Positions 26,228-35,432 of a stretch of 64,000 bases of DNA are shown piece by piece. Each line of letters starts with the position of its first letter. The first letter of the stretch is position 1. The notes below the pieces were generated by a model. That model saw only the letters and a program-made list of their open reading frames with translations. It had not been told where the DNA came from and ran no database searches. Both the position numbers and the translations under genes were made by a program. Source of the DNA: Arhodomonas aquaeolei DSM 8974 (GTDB lineage: Bacteria; Pseudomonadota; Gammaproteobacteria; Nitrococcales; Nitrococcaceae). The stretch covers positions 21,911-85,910 of the forward strand of contig NZ_KB894815.1 in assembly GCF_000374645.1 (NCBI RefSeq), given 5' to 3'.

Positions 26228-27056
26228 AACCGACCCGCGGGCGTGGATCGGGCGGACCCGCGAGGGTGTCGATACCGTCGACGCCTGGCGCGTCGCCGCC
26301 TTCAATGCGGCCCTGGACCGGGAGGCGTCCCTGCCCGCGGACGGCACGCCGCTGCCGCCGTGCTGGCAGTGGCTGCTGTTCCCGCCGCTCTACCGCGCCT
26401 CCGCCTCCGGTGGCGACGGTCACGAGCGCCTCGGGGCCTTCCTGCCGGCGCTGCCGGCGGGCCACCGGCGGATGTGGGCGGGCAGCCGGATGACCATCGA
26501 GCGGCCGCTGCAGGTGGGCGAGCGGGTGCACTGCCGCTCCACCGTGGCGGAGGTGGTGCCCAAGGCGGGCCGCAGCGGGCCGCTGGTGTTCGTCACCGTC
26601 AGCCACGAGATCGAGGGCGAGCGCGGCGGGCGCATCGACGAGGCCCAGGATATCGTCTACCGCGCCCCGGCACCGGGCGGCGGGGCGGACACCGCCGGGA
26701 GCGACGACATGCCCGAGCCCGCGTGGCGGGCGACCTGGCGCCCCGACCCGGTGCTGCTCTTTCGCTACTCGGCGCTCACGTACAACAGCCACCGCATCCA
26801 CTACGACCGGTCCTACTGCACCGGCGTCGAGGGCTATCCGGGGCTGGTCGTCCATGGCCCCCTGATGGCGACGCTCATGCTCGACCTGGCCGTGCAGCAG
26901 CGCGGGACGCCGGTGCGCCGGTTCGAGTACCGCTCCCGCGCGCCGGTGTTCGACGACATGGCCTTCACCACCGCCGGCGTGCCCGAGGACGACGGCGCGC
27001 GCCTGTGGGTCACCCGGCCGGACGGGGCGCTGGCGCTGACCGGCCGGGTGGAATGA
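26220..27056 (+). CDS. MaoC/FAS1-type enoyl-CoA hydratase (itaconyl- or mesaconyl-CoA hydratase type)
   Basis: 278 residues, a double hot-dog hydratase. The catalytic segment of the second half, SALTYNSHRIHYDRSYC with VVHGPLMA, contains the Asn/His-type active site of MaoC and FAS1-like dehydratases. The N-terminal half resembles the dehydratase N-domain (RMWAGSRMTIERPLQVGE). Relatives include mesaconyl-C4-CoA hydratase and the itaconyl-CoA hydratase of itaconate catabolism. Placement between a CaiB transferase and a CitE-like lyase supports hydration of an unsaturated C5 acyl-CoA to a citramalyl-type CoA. Confidence 0.88.
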   Translation: MSETDPRAWIGRTREGVDTVDAWRVAAFNAALDREASLPADGTPLPPCWQWLLFPPLYRASASGGDGHERLGAFLPALPAGHRRMWAGSRMTIERPLQVGERVHCRSTVAEVVPKAGRSGPLVFVTVSHEIEGERGGRIDEAQDIVYRAPAPGGGADTAGSDDMPEPAWRATWRPDPVLLFRYSALTYNSHRIHYDRSYCTGVEGYPGLVVHGPLMATLMLDLAVQQRGTPVRRFEYRSRAPVFDDMAFTTAGVPEDDGARLWVTRPDGALALTGRVE

Positions 27057-27150
27057 CCGCGGAGACGGGGACAGGGCGGGCGTATCGCGGCCTCACCGCC
27101 CCCGTCGCGAGCCGGGCCGCCAGAGCGCCCGGCGGAAAGGGAGGAACGAG

Positions 27151-28017
27151 ATGACGCAATGGCCCGGCTGGCGGTCGCTCCTGTTCGTGCCCGCCGACAA
27201 CGAGCGCCTGCTGGAGAAGGCGGGACGGCGTGGTGCCGACGCCTGCATCCTGGATCTGGAGGACGCCGTCGCCCCCGGGCGGCGGCCGGCGGCGCGGGCC
27301 GCCCTGCCCGAGGCGGTCGCCCGGCTGGCGGCCGACGGCGTCGCCGTGCTGGTGCGCGTCAACGCCGGCACCCGGGAGCAGGTCCACGACCTGGAGGCCG
27401 CCGTCGGGCCGTCGCTGGCGGGCATCGTGCTGCCCAAGGTCGAGCACGCCCACGAGCCCGTGGTCACCGACGGCATCCTTACCGAGCTGGAGACGGAGCG
27501 GGGGTTCGAACCGGGCGGAGTGCCGGTGATCGGCATGATCGAGAGCGCGCGGGGGCTGCTGGCCGCGGGCGGGCTGGCCGCGGCCACGCCGCGTCTCGCG
27601 GCCCTGGCCCTGGGGCCTGAGGACCTGGCCCTGGACCTGGGCGGCACGCCCGGGGCGGCGCTGCTCACCGAGCCCGCCCGCCGCGTCGCCTGGGCGGCGC
27701 GGGCCGCGGGGATCGAGGCGATCGGCTTCCCCGGCTCCATCGCCAACTACACCGATACCGGGCGCCTGAGCGCCGAGCTGGAGACGGCACAGGGGCTCGG
27801 TTTCTCGGGGGCGCTGTGCATCCATCCCGCCCAGATCGGGCCCGTCCACGCGGCGTTCGCGGTCAGCGAGGCGGACCTGGACTGGGCGCGGCGCGTGGTC
27901 GATGCCGCCCCGGCGGATGGCGCGGTGTTCTCCGTGGACGGCCGGATGGTGGACCGCCCCGTGCTCCTGCGCGCCCGGGCGCTGCTGGCCCGCGGTGAGC
28001 GCCAGCGGGGGCGATGA
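27151..28017 (+). CDS. CitE/HpcH-type CoA-ester lyase (citramalyl- or malyl-CoA lyase type)
   Basis: 288 residues, ATG with GGGAGG upstream. The TIM-barrel family shows SLLFVPADNERLLEKA, ACILDLEDAVAP (metal and carboxylate binding), VIGMIESARGL (metal-binding Glu), LALGPEDLALDLG and GALCIHPAQI. Such lyases cleave citramalyl-CoA to acetyl-CoA and pyruvate or malyl-CoA to acetyl-CoA and glyoxylate. As last gene of the cluster it would deliver the central metabolites. It converges with the sensor kinase gene 15 bases away. Confidence 0.92.
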   Translation: MTQWPGWRSLLFVPADNERLLEKAGRRGADACILDLEDAVAPGRRPAARAALPEAVARLAADGVAVLVRVNAGTREQVHDLEAAVGPSLAGIVLPKVEHAHEPVVTDGILTELETERGFEPGGVPVIGMIESARGLLAAGGLAAATPRLAALALGPEDLALDLGGTPGAALLTEPARRVAWAARAAGIEAIGFPGSIANYTDTGRLSAELETAQGLGFSGALCIHPAQIGPVHAAFAVSEADLDWARRVVDAAPADGAVFSVDGRMVDRPVLLRARALLARGERQRGR

Positions 28018-28032
28018 CCGGCGTGCCCGCGC

Positions 28033-29361
28033 TCATGCCGGATGGGTGCCGTCCGGCAGGGTGACCACTGCCTCGACGCCGTCGGCACGGCCGGGGGCGG
28101 GGGAGTTCAGGGTCACCGAGGCCCCGGCGCCCTCGGCGATCGCCTCGACGATGGCCAGCCCGAGCCCGGTGCCGCCGGGCCGGGTCGTCCCCCGCCGGAA
28201 ACGCGCCCGCAGTTGCCGGAGCGTGGTGGCGGGGATCACGGGCGAGTCGTTGATCACCCGCAGGCGCCGGGCGCCGTCCACCACCACCGCCACCCGGCTG
28301 TCCGCCGGGCTGTGGCGCAGGGCGTTCTCGATGAGGTTGCGCAGCAGGATGGCGAAGCCGTCGGGATCCAGCGCGCCGGCAAGCCGCACGCCGTCCGGTA
28401 CCGTGAGTGTCACCCGATCGCCGCTGCCGGCGTGGCGACTGAACTCGTCGACCACCAGGGCGAGCACGTCGTCGAGGGGCTGGAGCGTGTCGGCGGCGAA
28501 GACCCCGGCCTCGGCGCGGGCGAGCTGCATGAGCTTCTCGGAGACCCGGGCGAGGTGACGCAGGCCGGCCTCGATGTGCCGCGCGCGCTCGCGCACGGCC
28601 GGGTCGCCGGTGTCGGCGAGCAGCCGCTGGGTATGGCCCAGGGCCCCGGCGATGGGCGTGCGCAGCTCGTGGGCGCTGTTCGCGGTGAAGCTGCGTTCCG
28701 CCGCCAGTGCGTCACGCAGCCGTGCCATCAGGCGGTTGACGGCATCCGCCAGCGGACGGATCTCCGCGGGCAGGCCGCTCGCGGTCAGTGGGGCCAGATC
28801 GCCGGGGGCGCGGCGTTCGATCTCGCCGCGCAGCGAGAGCACCGGCGCTGTGGTCCGGCGCACCAGCCACCACACGCCGAGCAGGCTCAGCGGCACCAGG
28901 AACGGCAGCGGCAGGAGCAGGCTCAGCGTCGTTTCCATCGCCGCCTCGCGGCGGTGGGCGAGGGGCTCGGCGACCTGGATGAGCAGACCGGTGTCGGCGT
29001 CGCGCTCGGTGAACACCCGGTGCGACGCGGTCGTGACGAAACCGGGCCGCAACGGTGCGGGGAAGCCGGTGTCGCGGGCATTGCGGGAGCTCAGCACCAC
29101 CCGGCCGGCGGCGTCGCGGACGCGGTAGGTGAGCAGCCCCTCGCCGGCGCCGACCGTCGTCGGTTCCCTGCCGGCCGGCCCCGCGGCCCCGAGCGCGAGC
29201 AGCCGGTGTGCGGCCTGTGCCAGGGACTCGTCATAGGCCTCGTTGAGCTCGTGACGAACCAGCACCCACGACAGTGCCGTGGCTACCAGCCACAGTGTGA
29301 GCACACCGGCGGTGAGCATCCCCGCCAGACGCCGGCGCAGGCTGAAGGCCCTGCCGTTCAC
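28033..29361 (-). CDS. Two-component sensor histidine kinase
   Basis: 442 residues from a GTG whose GTGA overlaps the response-regulator stop. Membrane helices at about 11-35 and 147-168 bracket a periplasmic sensor of about 110 residues. HAMP follows, then the H-box with H231 in SAHELRTPIAGALGH, the N-box LLRNLIENALRHS and the G-box GGTGLGLAIVEAIA. Layout resembles QseC/PmrB/TctE-type kinases. It is paired with the regulator upstream and lies opposite the PepSY/cytochrome b genes, its likely targets. Confidence 0.94.
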   Translation of the reverse strand: MNGRAFSLRRRLAGMLTAGVLTLWLVATALSWVLVRHELNEAYDESLAQAAHRLLALGAAGPAGREPTTVGAGEGLLTYRVRDAAGRVVLSSRNARDTGFPAPLRPGFVTTASHRVFTERDADTGLLIQVAEPLAHRREAAMETTLSLLLPLPFLVPLSLLGVWWLVRRTTAPVLSLRGEIERRAPGDLAPLTASGLPAEIRPLADAVNRLMARLRDALAAERSFTANSAHELRTPIAGALGHTQRLLADTGDPAVRERARHIEAGLRHLARVSEKLMQLARAEAGVFAADTLQPLDDVLALVVDEFSRHAGSGDRVTLTVPDGVRLAGALDPDGFAILLRNLIENALRHSPADSRVAVVVDGARRLRVINDSPVIPATTLRQLRARFRRGTTRPGGTGLGLAIVEAIAEGAGASVTLNSPAPGRADGVEAVVTLPDGTHPA

Positions 29362-30017
29362 GAGCGCACCATCCGGTAGCCGAGGCCTCGCTCCGTGGCG
29401 ATCAGGCCTGTGCCGAGCTTCTTGCGCAGCCGGCTGATGTAGACCTCGATGGTGTTGCTTTCCACCTCGGCACCGAAGGCGTAGAGCCGGTCTTCGAGCT
29501 GGCCCCGCGAGAGCACGCGCCCGCGGTTGTGCGCCAGCGCCTCCAGCAGGGCCCACTCGCGCTGGGTCAGGCGTACCGGCTCGCCATCGCGGTGGACGGT
29601 CCGCGCGGCCTCATCGATCACGACCCCCGCCACCTCGATCCGCGGTCCGGCGTCGCCGGCGCTGCGCCGGCCCACGGCGAGCACGCGGGCGGAGAGCTCG
29701 GCGAGATCGAAGGGTTTCACCAGATAGTCGTCCGCGCCGGCCCGCAGGCCGCGGATCCGGTCCGATATCTGGTCCCGGGCGGTGAGGATGATCACCGCCA
29801 GCCGCTCGCCGCGCCCGCGCAGCTCGCCGAGCAGCGTGAGCCCGTCGCCGTCGGGCAGCATCAGGTCGAGCAGGCAGAGGTCGTAGGCCACCGCCGCCAG
29901 GGCGGGCCGGGCCCGGCAGAGGTGATCCACCCGGTCGACGGCGTGCCCGTCGGCGGCGAGCTGATCGACGACGGCGGTGCCCAGGCTCGCGTCGTCCTCC
30001 ACCAGCAGTATGCGCAT
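29358..30017 (-). CDS. OmpR-family response regulator
   Basis: 219 residues from an ATG at 30017 with AAGGGGA upstream. The receiver has the acidic pocket LLVEDDA, the phospho-acceptor D51 (LLDLMLPDGDG) and switch Lys (DYLVKPF). The winged-helix output ends with YISRLRKKLGTG and GLGYRMV. It is divergent from the PepSY gene, with an 11-base-spaced direct repeat between the genes that fits a binding site of this family. Confidence 0.95.
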   Translation of the reverse strand: MRILLVEDDASLGTAVVDQLAADGHAVDRVDHLCRARPALAAVAYDLCLLDLMLPDGDGLTLLGELRGRGERLAVIILTARDQISDRIRGLRAGADDYLVKPFDLAELSARVLAVGRRSAGDAGPRIEVAGVVIDEAARTVHRDGEPVRLTQREWALLEALAHNRGRVLSRGQLEDRLYAFGAEVESNTIEVYISRLRKKLGTGLIATERGLGYRMVRS

Positions 30018-30084
30018 GGCCGTCCCCTTCGGTGTCCGGGCGCCGATTGTAACCCGGACACCGGCTTCACGATTCGTCACCGTC

Positions 30085-30102
30085 TTTCAGGATCCTGTCA
30101 GG
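30085..30102. promoter_or_regulatory. Candidate response-regulator direct repeat
   Basis: TTTCAGG (30085-30091) and TGTCAGG (30096-30102) are direct repeats with an 11-base period, the spacing used by OmpR-family dimers, between the divergent regulator and PepSY genes. Confidence 0.45.
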
Positions 30103-30153
30103 TTGCGCCGGGATGATGGCCACCGTCATTCGGTGATTGAAGGAGCTTGAGTG

Positions 30154-30426
30154 ATGAAGCGCGGACTTGTGCTTTCGATGGTGATGCTCGGTGTCGCGGC
30201 GGCCGGTGCGGCGCAGGCGGCGGACGGCTGTGACGTGCCGAAGTCCGAGTGGCAGAGCCGGGATACCTTCCGACAGGCGCTGATGGACAAGGGCTGGGAA
30301 GTGAAGAGCATCCGCACTGAGGATGGCTGCTACGAGGCGTACGCGTACGACGAGAACGGTGACCGGGTGGAGGCCTATTTCAACCCGAAGACGCTGGAGC
30401 CGGTGCGCGTCAAGGGAGAGGACTGA
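30154..30426 (+). CDS. Small secreted PepSY-domain protein
   Basis: 90 residues: signal peptide (LVLSMVMLGVAAAGAAQA) followed by one PepSY-like domain (KGWEVKSIRTEDGCYEAYAY, YFNPKTLEPV). Two cysteines (DGCDVP and DGCYEA) could form a disulfide. The GTG three bases upstream is an alternative start. Periplasmic PepSY proteins next to a b-type cytochrome and a two-component system are a recurring module, probably a redox, metal or envelope-stress response. Confidence 0.85.
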   Translation: MKRGLVLSMVMLGVAAAGAAQAADGCDVPKSEWQSRDTFRQALMDKGWEVKSIRTEDGCYEAYAYDENGDRVEAYFNPKTLEPVRVKGED

Positions 30427-30430
30427 CGCG

Positions 30431-30973
30431 ATGGGCGAGCGCACGATCCGTGTGTGGGACCCGGCAGTCCGGGTCTTCCACTGGGGGATGGTCACGGCGG
30501 TGACCGTGGCCTGGCTCACCGGTGACGAGTGGGGGGAAATCCACGAGTGGGCCGGCTATATCGTGGCCGGGCTGATCGGCTTCCGGCTGCTCTGGGGGCT
30601 GGTCGGACCACGCTACGCCCGTTTCACCCAGTTCGTGCGCCCGCCCGCCACCGTGCTGCGCTATATCGTCGATATGGCATCCGGTCGTGAGCGTCGCCAC
30701 CTCGGGCACAATCCGGCCGGGGCGGCGATGATCGTGGTGCTGCTGCTCGCGCTCGCGGGCACGGCGCTGACCGGCTGGATGTACACCCTGGACGCCTTCT
30801 GGGGGGTCGAGTGGGTCGAGGAGACTCACGCCTTCCTGGCGAATTCGCTGCTGGTGCTGATCGGTCTTCACGTCGCGGGCGTGGTCCTGGCCAGCGTTCG
30901 TCACGGTGAGAACCTGGCCCGCGCCATGGTTACCGGGCGCAAGCGGGAGCCGGCGGGAGAGGACGTCGGCTGA
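30431..30973 (+). CDS. Di-haem cytochrome b (Ni/Fe-hydrogenase b-subunit / b561 family)
   Basis: 180 residues, four membrane helices. Haem-ligand histidines fit RVFHWGMV in helix 1, EIHEWAGYI in helix 2 and GLHVAGV in helix 4. It is five bases from the PepSY gene, hence one operon. Such cytochromes shuttle electrons across the membrane, often to a soluble c-type or flavin partner; none is adjacent. Divergent two-component genes probably control it. Confidence 0.9.
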   Translation: MGERTIRVWDPAVRVFHWGMVTAVTVAWLTGDEWGEIHEWAGYIVAGLIGFRLLWGLVGPRYARFTQFVRPPATVLRYIVDMASGRERRHLGHNPAGAAMIVVLLLALAGTALTGWMYTLDAFWGVEWVEETHAFLANSLLVLIGLHVAGVVLASVRHGENLARAMVTGRKREPAGEDVG

Positions 30974-31185
30974 GCAGTCCACGGCCGCCGCGGACGGGGG
31001 GAAATCGTTATCATTAAGCACAGGTGTCTGATTCACTAAACATCTCACCTGTCTCCGCTGCTTGGCATAATGCCGGGCATGCGAATTGATTCACACACGT
31101 ATCCTTCCCGGCTCGTCGCTCCCGGCGGGCACGGCCGGTGGGGGCTGCCTGCAGGTGCGCTCGCCGGCCCCGGGGTGGGCGGCGT

Positions 31186-33171
31186 GTGACGACGGGCCGA
31201 CCCGCTGAGGGAGAGATATCCGGCGAGCATGCGCTGCGGCGGCGGCTTGCAGCACTGGAGGGGTTCGTCGAGGCCGCCCCGGTGGGCCGTCTTCAGGTCA
31301 CTGCGGAGGGTGCGGTCGCCGAGGCCAACCCCGCCGCAGTGCGATTGACGGGCGTCGACGAACCGGTTGGCCGGCATATCGTGGCACTGCTCGATCCCGG
31401 CGCCGTGTGCTCTTCCGCGTTCGAGGCGGTGCTCGCCGGCGGCGAGGGTGTGCTGCGACTGTGTCTGCCCGTGCCCGGCGGCGTGCCGGGCCGGTGGCTG
31501 GTCGTGACCGTCCGGGCGCTGGAAGACGGGGCCGATGTGATGCTGGAGGCCCTGGACGAGCGGCGCGAGGCGGTGCAGCGCAGCCGTGCCGAACGGACGT
31601 ATTTCCGGCAGAGCTTCCACCTCAACATTGCCCCGAAGCTGCTCATCGAGGCGGCGACGGGGCGTATCGCGGACGCCAACGACTCGGCCCTCGCGTTCTA
31701 TGGCTATACCCGCGGTGAGATCACCACGCTGCACGTCGGCGATCTGAACACGCTTGCCCCGGACATGCTGACGGGGGAGATCGACCGGGCCCGCCGGGAG
31801 CAGGAGCGCTTCTTCCGCTTCCGCCACCGTACCGCGAACGGTGAGCTGCGGGAGGTGGAAGTGTACTCGGGACCCGTGTTCATCGACGGCCGGGAGTACC
31901 TCCACTCCATCGTTCACGATGTCACCCGCGCGCATCGCTATCAGCAGTGGCTGGAGCGCTACCGGCGGATCTTCGAGTCGCTGCCGGTGGGCGTGTACAG
32001 CAGCCGCCCCGCTGACGGCGGGCGGGTCACCGATGCCAATCCCGCGATGGCCCGGATCCTCGGGGCGGCGACACCCGATGAGCTCATCGGCCGGTCCGCC
32101 GCCTCTTTCCACCCCGATTCCGCCCAGGCGCGTGCAGTGGCGGCCGAGCTGATGCGTGCGGGTGTGCTGCGTGCCCGCGAGCTGCCGCTGCGGACGCTGG
32201 ACGGACGGGAGGTCTGGGTCGCAGTCACCGCGCGGGTCCGCGACAGCGCCGGCGAGCGCTGGATCGACGGGATCGTGGAGGACATCAGCGAACGGCGGGC
32301 GCTTGCCGCCGAGCAGCGGCTACTGGCCAAGGCCTTCCGCACCAGCCAGGCGCTGATGATCACCGACGCGAACGGCGTGATCGAGCGCGTGAATCCCGCG
32401 TTCACCACCCTCACCGGCTACCCGGCGTCGGAAGCGGTGGGGGCGACACCGGCGTTGCTGCGCTCCGGGCACCACGATGAGGCGTTCTTCGCGCGCATGT
32501 GGACGGCGGTGCGCGAGCACGGCCGGTGGGAGGGCGAGATCTGGAACCGGTGCCGCGACGGTGTCGTCCAGCCCCACTGGGAATCGATCGCCGCTGTCTA
32601 CGACCATGCCCGGCGGGTCGAGCATTACGTCTGCGTGTTCCACGACATCAGCGAGCACAAGCGTCTGCTAACGGAGCTCGAGCACCTGGCCACCCACGAC
32701 CGGCTTACCGGTGTCACCAACCGCGGCAGGCTCTACACGCTGCTGCAGGCCGCGGAGTCGGCGTTCACGCGTTACTCGACACCGTTCTCCGTGGTGCTTT
32801 TCGATATCGACTGGTTCAAGTCCGTGAACGACCGCTTCGGTCATCCGGTCGGCGACCGTACCCTGATCGAGCTCACCCACAGGGTCGCCGCGATCCTCCG
32901 CGAGGCGGACCAGTTCGGGCGCTGGGGCGGCGAGGAGTTCCTGGTGCTGGCCGCACACACGGATCTCCGCGGTGCGACGGTGCTTGCCGAGCGGATCCGC
33001 CGTGCCGTCGCCGACGCCCCGTTCCCCGGCGTCGGCCCCGTCTCGGTGAGTCTCGGGGTGGCGGAGATGCGTTTCGGCTGGACCCTGGCAATGCTGACCG
33101 AGCGCGCCGATGCCGCCCTCTATGAGGCGAAGGCAACGGGACGCGACCGGGTCGTCGTGGCACCGGCCTGA
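31186..33171 (+). CDS. Multi-PAS diguanylate cyclase
   Basis: About 661 residues from the GTG at 31186; a GTG at 31138 would add 16 residues that look non-coding. Several PAS/PAC segments follow each other (AAPVGRLQVTAEGAVAEANP; FGYTR-like YGYTRGEI; SLPVGVYSS; TSQALMITDANGVIERVNP and TLTGYPASEAVG). The C-terminal GGDEF domain starts THDRLTGVTNR and has the active signature WGGEEF near residue 580. READ lies exactly five residues before it, an RxxD inhibitory site, so the enzyme should make c-di-GMP with product inhibition. No membrane helix is evident, so sensing is cytoplasmic. Confidence 0.92.
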   Translation: MTTGRPAEGEISGEHALRRRLAALEGFVEAAPVGRLQVTAEGAVAEANPAAVRLTGVDEPVGRHIVALLDPGAVCSSAFEAVLAGGEGVLRLCLPVPGGVPGRWLVVTVRALEDGADVMLEALDERREAVQRSRAERTYFRQSFHLNIAPKLLIEAATGRIADANDSALAFYGYTRGEITTLHVGDLNTLAPDMLTGEIDRARREQERFFRFRHRTANGELREVEVYSGPVFIDGREYLHSIVHDVTRAHRYQQWLERYRRIFESLPVGVYSSRPADGGRVTDANPAMARILGAATPDELIGRSAASFHPDSAQARAVAAELMRAGVLRARELPLRTLDGREVWVAVTARVRDSAGERWIDGIVEDISERRALAAEQRLLAKAFRTSQALMITDANGVIERVNPAFTTLTGYPASEAVGATPALLRSGHHDEAFFARMWTAVREHGRWEGEIWNRCRDGVVQPHWESIAAVYDHARRVEHYVCVFHDISEHKRLLTELEHLATHDRLTGVTNRGRLYTLLQAAESAFTRYSTPFSVVLFDIDWFKSVNDRFGHPVGDRTLIELTHRVAAILREADQFGRWGGEEFLVLAAHTDLRGATVLAERIRRAVADAPFPGVGPVSVSLGVAEMRFGWTLAMLTERADAALYEAKATGRDRVVVAPA

Positions 33172-33302
33172 GCCCGTCGACGCAGGCGCGTGCGTATTCC
33201 ACGAGGCAGTCAGTCTGCGACGCACCTCCCAGCCGGCAGGCCGGGTAAGCGCGCTACCATGAGGGCCCTGTAGGCTGTATCGAAGGGAGGGCCCCAGGTG
33301 CG

Positions 33303-34616
33303 ATGAAGGCACTCCGTGGCCGTCGCCGGGTGACGGTCGTGCTGGCTGTCGCGGTGCTGCCCGCGCTGATGGCGGGAGCGGCCGCGGCAGATGAGGCCCT
33401 GCGTGTCGAGCGGCGCGGCATCGAGGGGGATCCGGTCAGCGTAAGCGCAAGTGAGGCCTTCGCGGCCGACGAGCTGCATCTGCGCAGCGACCGGCGTCTC
33501 TCCGCCTACGGCACGCTGCGGGGGGATTTCTCCGGCGCCCTGGCCGGAGACGACGGCCGTTACCGCAGTGGTAGCGTGCGCCGTGCCAGCCTCACCTGGG
33601 AGAACGACCAGGCCCCCGTGCCCTTCCGTGTCGAGGCGGGAGACCTCTCGGTGGACACCTCCGCGCGCACCTTCAACCGCTCCATCGATGGTGCGTCGGT
33701 GCTGTTCCGCCCGCGTACCACCGGGCCGAGCCAGTCGATGCGGCTGTTTTCCGGCAGCGGCGAAGGCGGCGGCTCACGCTACAGCGGCGGGCGCTGGCGT
33801 ATCGAGGACACCATCGTCGGTGCCGTGTCGCTCTCGGCGATCCGCTACGACGGGCCGGCGGCGGAGGTGCCAGCGCTGGAAGGCATCAACCAGGACGTCG
33901 GGAGCCTGAGCTGGCAGAGGAATCTCACCGTCGCCGGCCAGCGGCTTTCCATGGAGATGGAGTACGGGCGTTTCAGTGGTGACTACGACGCCGCCGGCGG
34001 GCACGGTCACGCCGACACCGCCCGGTTCCTGGCGTTGAGCGGTGAAGGCGGGATGTTGCCGTATGACTGGCGGCTGTCCTACGAGCGTTACGGCGAGGAT
34101 TACCGGCCCGCGGGAGCCGACATCCCGGCGGACCAGCGCATCACCGCGCTGCAGGGGGGCTGGCGCCTGGCCGGCGGGCTCGCCGCGCGGGCCCGGGTCC
34201 GTTACGTGCGCGAGGCGCTGGAGAGTGACAACCCGGTGGATGTCCGGCTGACCGGGCTGTCGCTGACCGGGTCGATGGGGCCCGGCGACTTCTCCACCGA
34301 TGCCTTCGTGAGCCACCGCGAGGACGAGCTCGGCGAGATCGAGCGTGTGACCCGGGCCCTCAGCGCGAACTACGTCTGGCAGCTGATCCGCCACGCAACC
34401 CTGCGTGCCGGACTGGCCGGTGGCATGACCCGCAACCGGATTGAGCACTCGGTGACACGCCACCGCCGGGCGAGCATTGCACTGGACTGGCGCCTGTGGG
34501 GCGGGGCGTGGCGGGCGAGCCTGTCGTCGGTGTTCGCGGTCCGCTACGAGGACGGCGTGATCGACTATCGCGGTGTCCGGCCCACGCTGGGGCTGAGCTA
34601 CGTGCCCGGGCCGTGA
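33303..34616 (+). CDS. Predicted outer-membrane beta-barrel protein of unknown function
   Basis: 437 residues with a signal peptide ([17 protein letters not shown]). The rest is made of alternating short amphipathic segments rich in R, D, G and aromatic residues (for example [54 protein letters not shown]), and the chain ends LGLSYVPGP, as in barrels of the OmpA-anchorless hypothetical type. I do not recognise a named family. It stands alone before the tRNA gene. Confidence 0.65.
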   Translation: MKALRGRRRVTVVLAVAVLPALMAGAAAADEALRVERRGIEGDPVSVSASEAFAADELHLRSDRRLSAYGTLRGDFSGALAGDDGRYRSGSVRRASLTWENDQAPVPFRVEAGDLSVDTSARTFNRSIDGASVLFRPRTTGPSQSMRLFSGSGEGGGSRYSGGRWRIEDTIVGAVSLSAIRYDGPAAEVPALEGINQDVGSLSWQRNLTVAGQRLSMEMEYGRFSGDYDAAGGHGHADTARFLALSGEGGMLPYDWRLSYERYGEDYRPAGADIPADQRITALQGGWRLAGGLAARARVRYVREALESDNPVDVRLTGLSLTGSMGPGDFSTDAFVSHREDELGEIERVTRALSANYVWQLIRHATLRAGLAGGMTRNRIEHSVTRHRRASIALDWRLWGGAWRASLSSVFAVRYEDGVIDYRGVRPTLGLSYVPGP

Positions 34617-34633
34617 CCGTGCGGACCCTAACG

Positions 34634-34658
34634 AAAAAGCCCGGTGCGCGGCCGGGCT
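34634..34658 (-). terminator. Rho-independent terminator of the tRNA-Arg gene
   Basis: On the minus strand AGCCCGG and CCGGGCT (34652-34658 and 34638-34644) form a 7-bp stem with a seven-base loop followed by a TTTTT run (34634-34638). It lies just beyond the 3' end of the tRNA. Confidence 0.8.
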
Positions 34659-34669
34659 CATCGCGAATC

Positions 34670-34746
<77 letters not shown>

Positions 34747-34937
34747 GTTTAGAAGGCACAGAGTATCGCGTCGCCGGGGTGATGTCCAAGCATCGGTACG
34801 GGCTGTGGCCGGCGAGTTTTCGCCACTGGCCATTCTCGATATACTCTGCCCTCGTTTCCGTTCGGGGTCCCTGCCCCTTACTCCGCTAGCAGGCCCGGCG
34901 TGGCCGGTGTCTGGCACTGACTCTTTGGGGGGACGCG

Positions 34938-35432
34938 GTGAGTCGCCAGGAAGACAGAAAGTTCATTCGCAATTTCATCGTCGTCATCGGCGGCCTCGTG
35001 GTGACGGCGGTGGTGCTGGCCATCATTGCGGCAACGCTTTACGACGGCAATACCGAGGAACGCCGGCAGTTCACGGCCGAGCGGGCGGCGCAGAACCTCC
35101 AGCCGGTCGGCCAGGTCCGTCTCACCGGCGAGGCCATGCCGGAGATCGCATCCTCCGGTGGCCAGGAGGAGGCGAGCAGCGGGCCGCGTTCCGGCGAGGA
35201 AGTGGTGAATCAGGTCTGTGCGGCCTGTCACCAGAGCGGGACTCTGGGTGCGCCGAAGATCGGTGACAAGGCGGCCTGGTCGCCGCGCGTGGAAAAGGGC
35301 ATGAAGACCTTGCTGACCCACGCCTCCAACGGCTTCAACAACATGCCGCCCCAGAAGGGGTCTGCCTCCGAGGAGGAGATCCGCAAGGCCATTCAGTGGA
35401 TGGTCGATCAGGCCGGCCTGACCGTCCAGTAG
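34938..35432 (+). CDS. Membrane-anchored mono-haem cytochrome c (cytochrome c5 type)
   Basis: 164 residues from a GTG. One N-terminal membrane helix (about 12-34, FIVVIGGLVVTAVVLAII) anchors a periplasmic domain. The haem site is C94-A-A-C97-H98 (VCAACH), and the axial Met is M136 in NNMPPQKG, as in c5/CycB proteins. It would pass electrons between the bc1 complex and terminal oxidases or other acceptors. It stands alone between the tRNA and a non-coding stretch. Confidence 0.93.
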   Translation: MSRQEDRKFIRNFIVVIGGLVVTAVVLAIIAATLYDGNTEERRQFTAERAAQNLQPVGQVRLTGEAMPEIASSGGQEEASSGPRSGEEVVNQVCAACHQSGTLGAPKIGDKAAWSPRVEKGMKTLLTHASNGFNNMPPQKGSASEEEIRKAIQWMVDQAGLTVQ

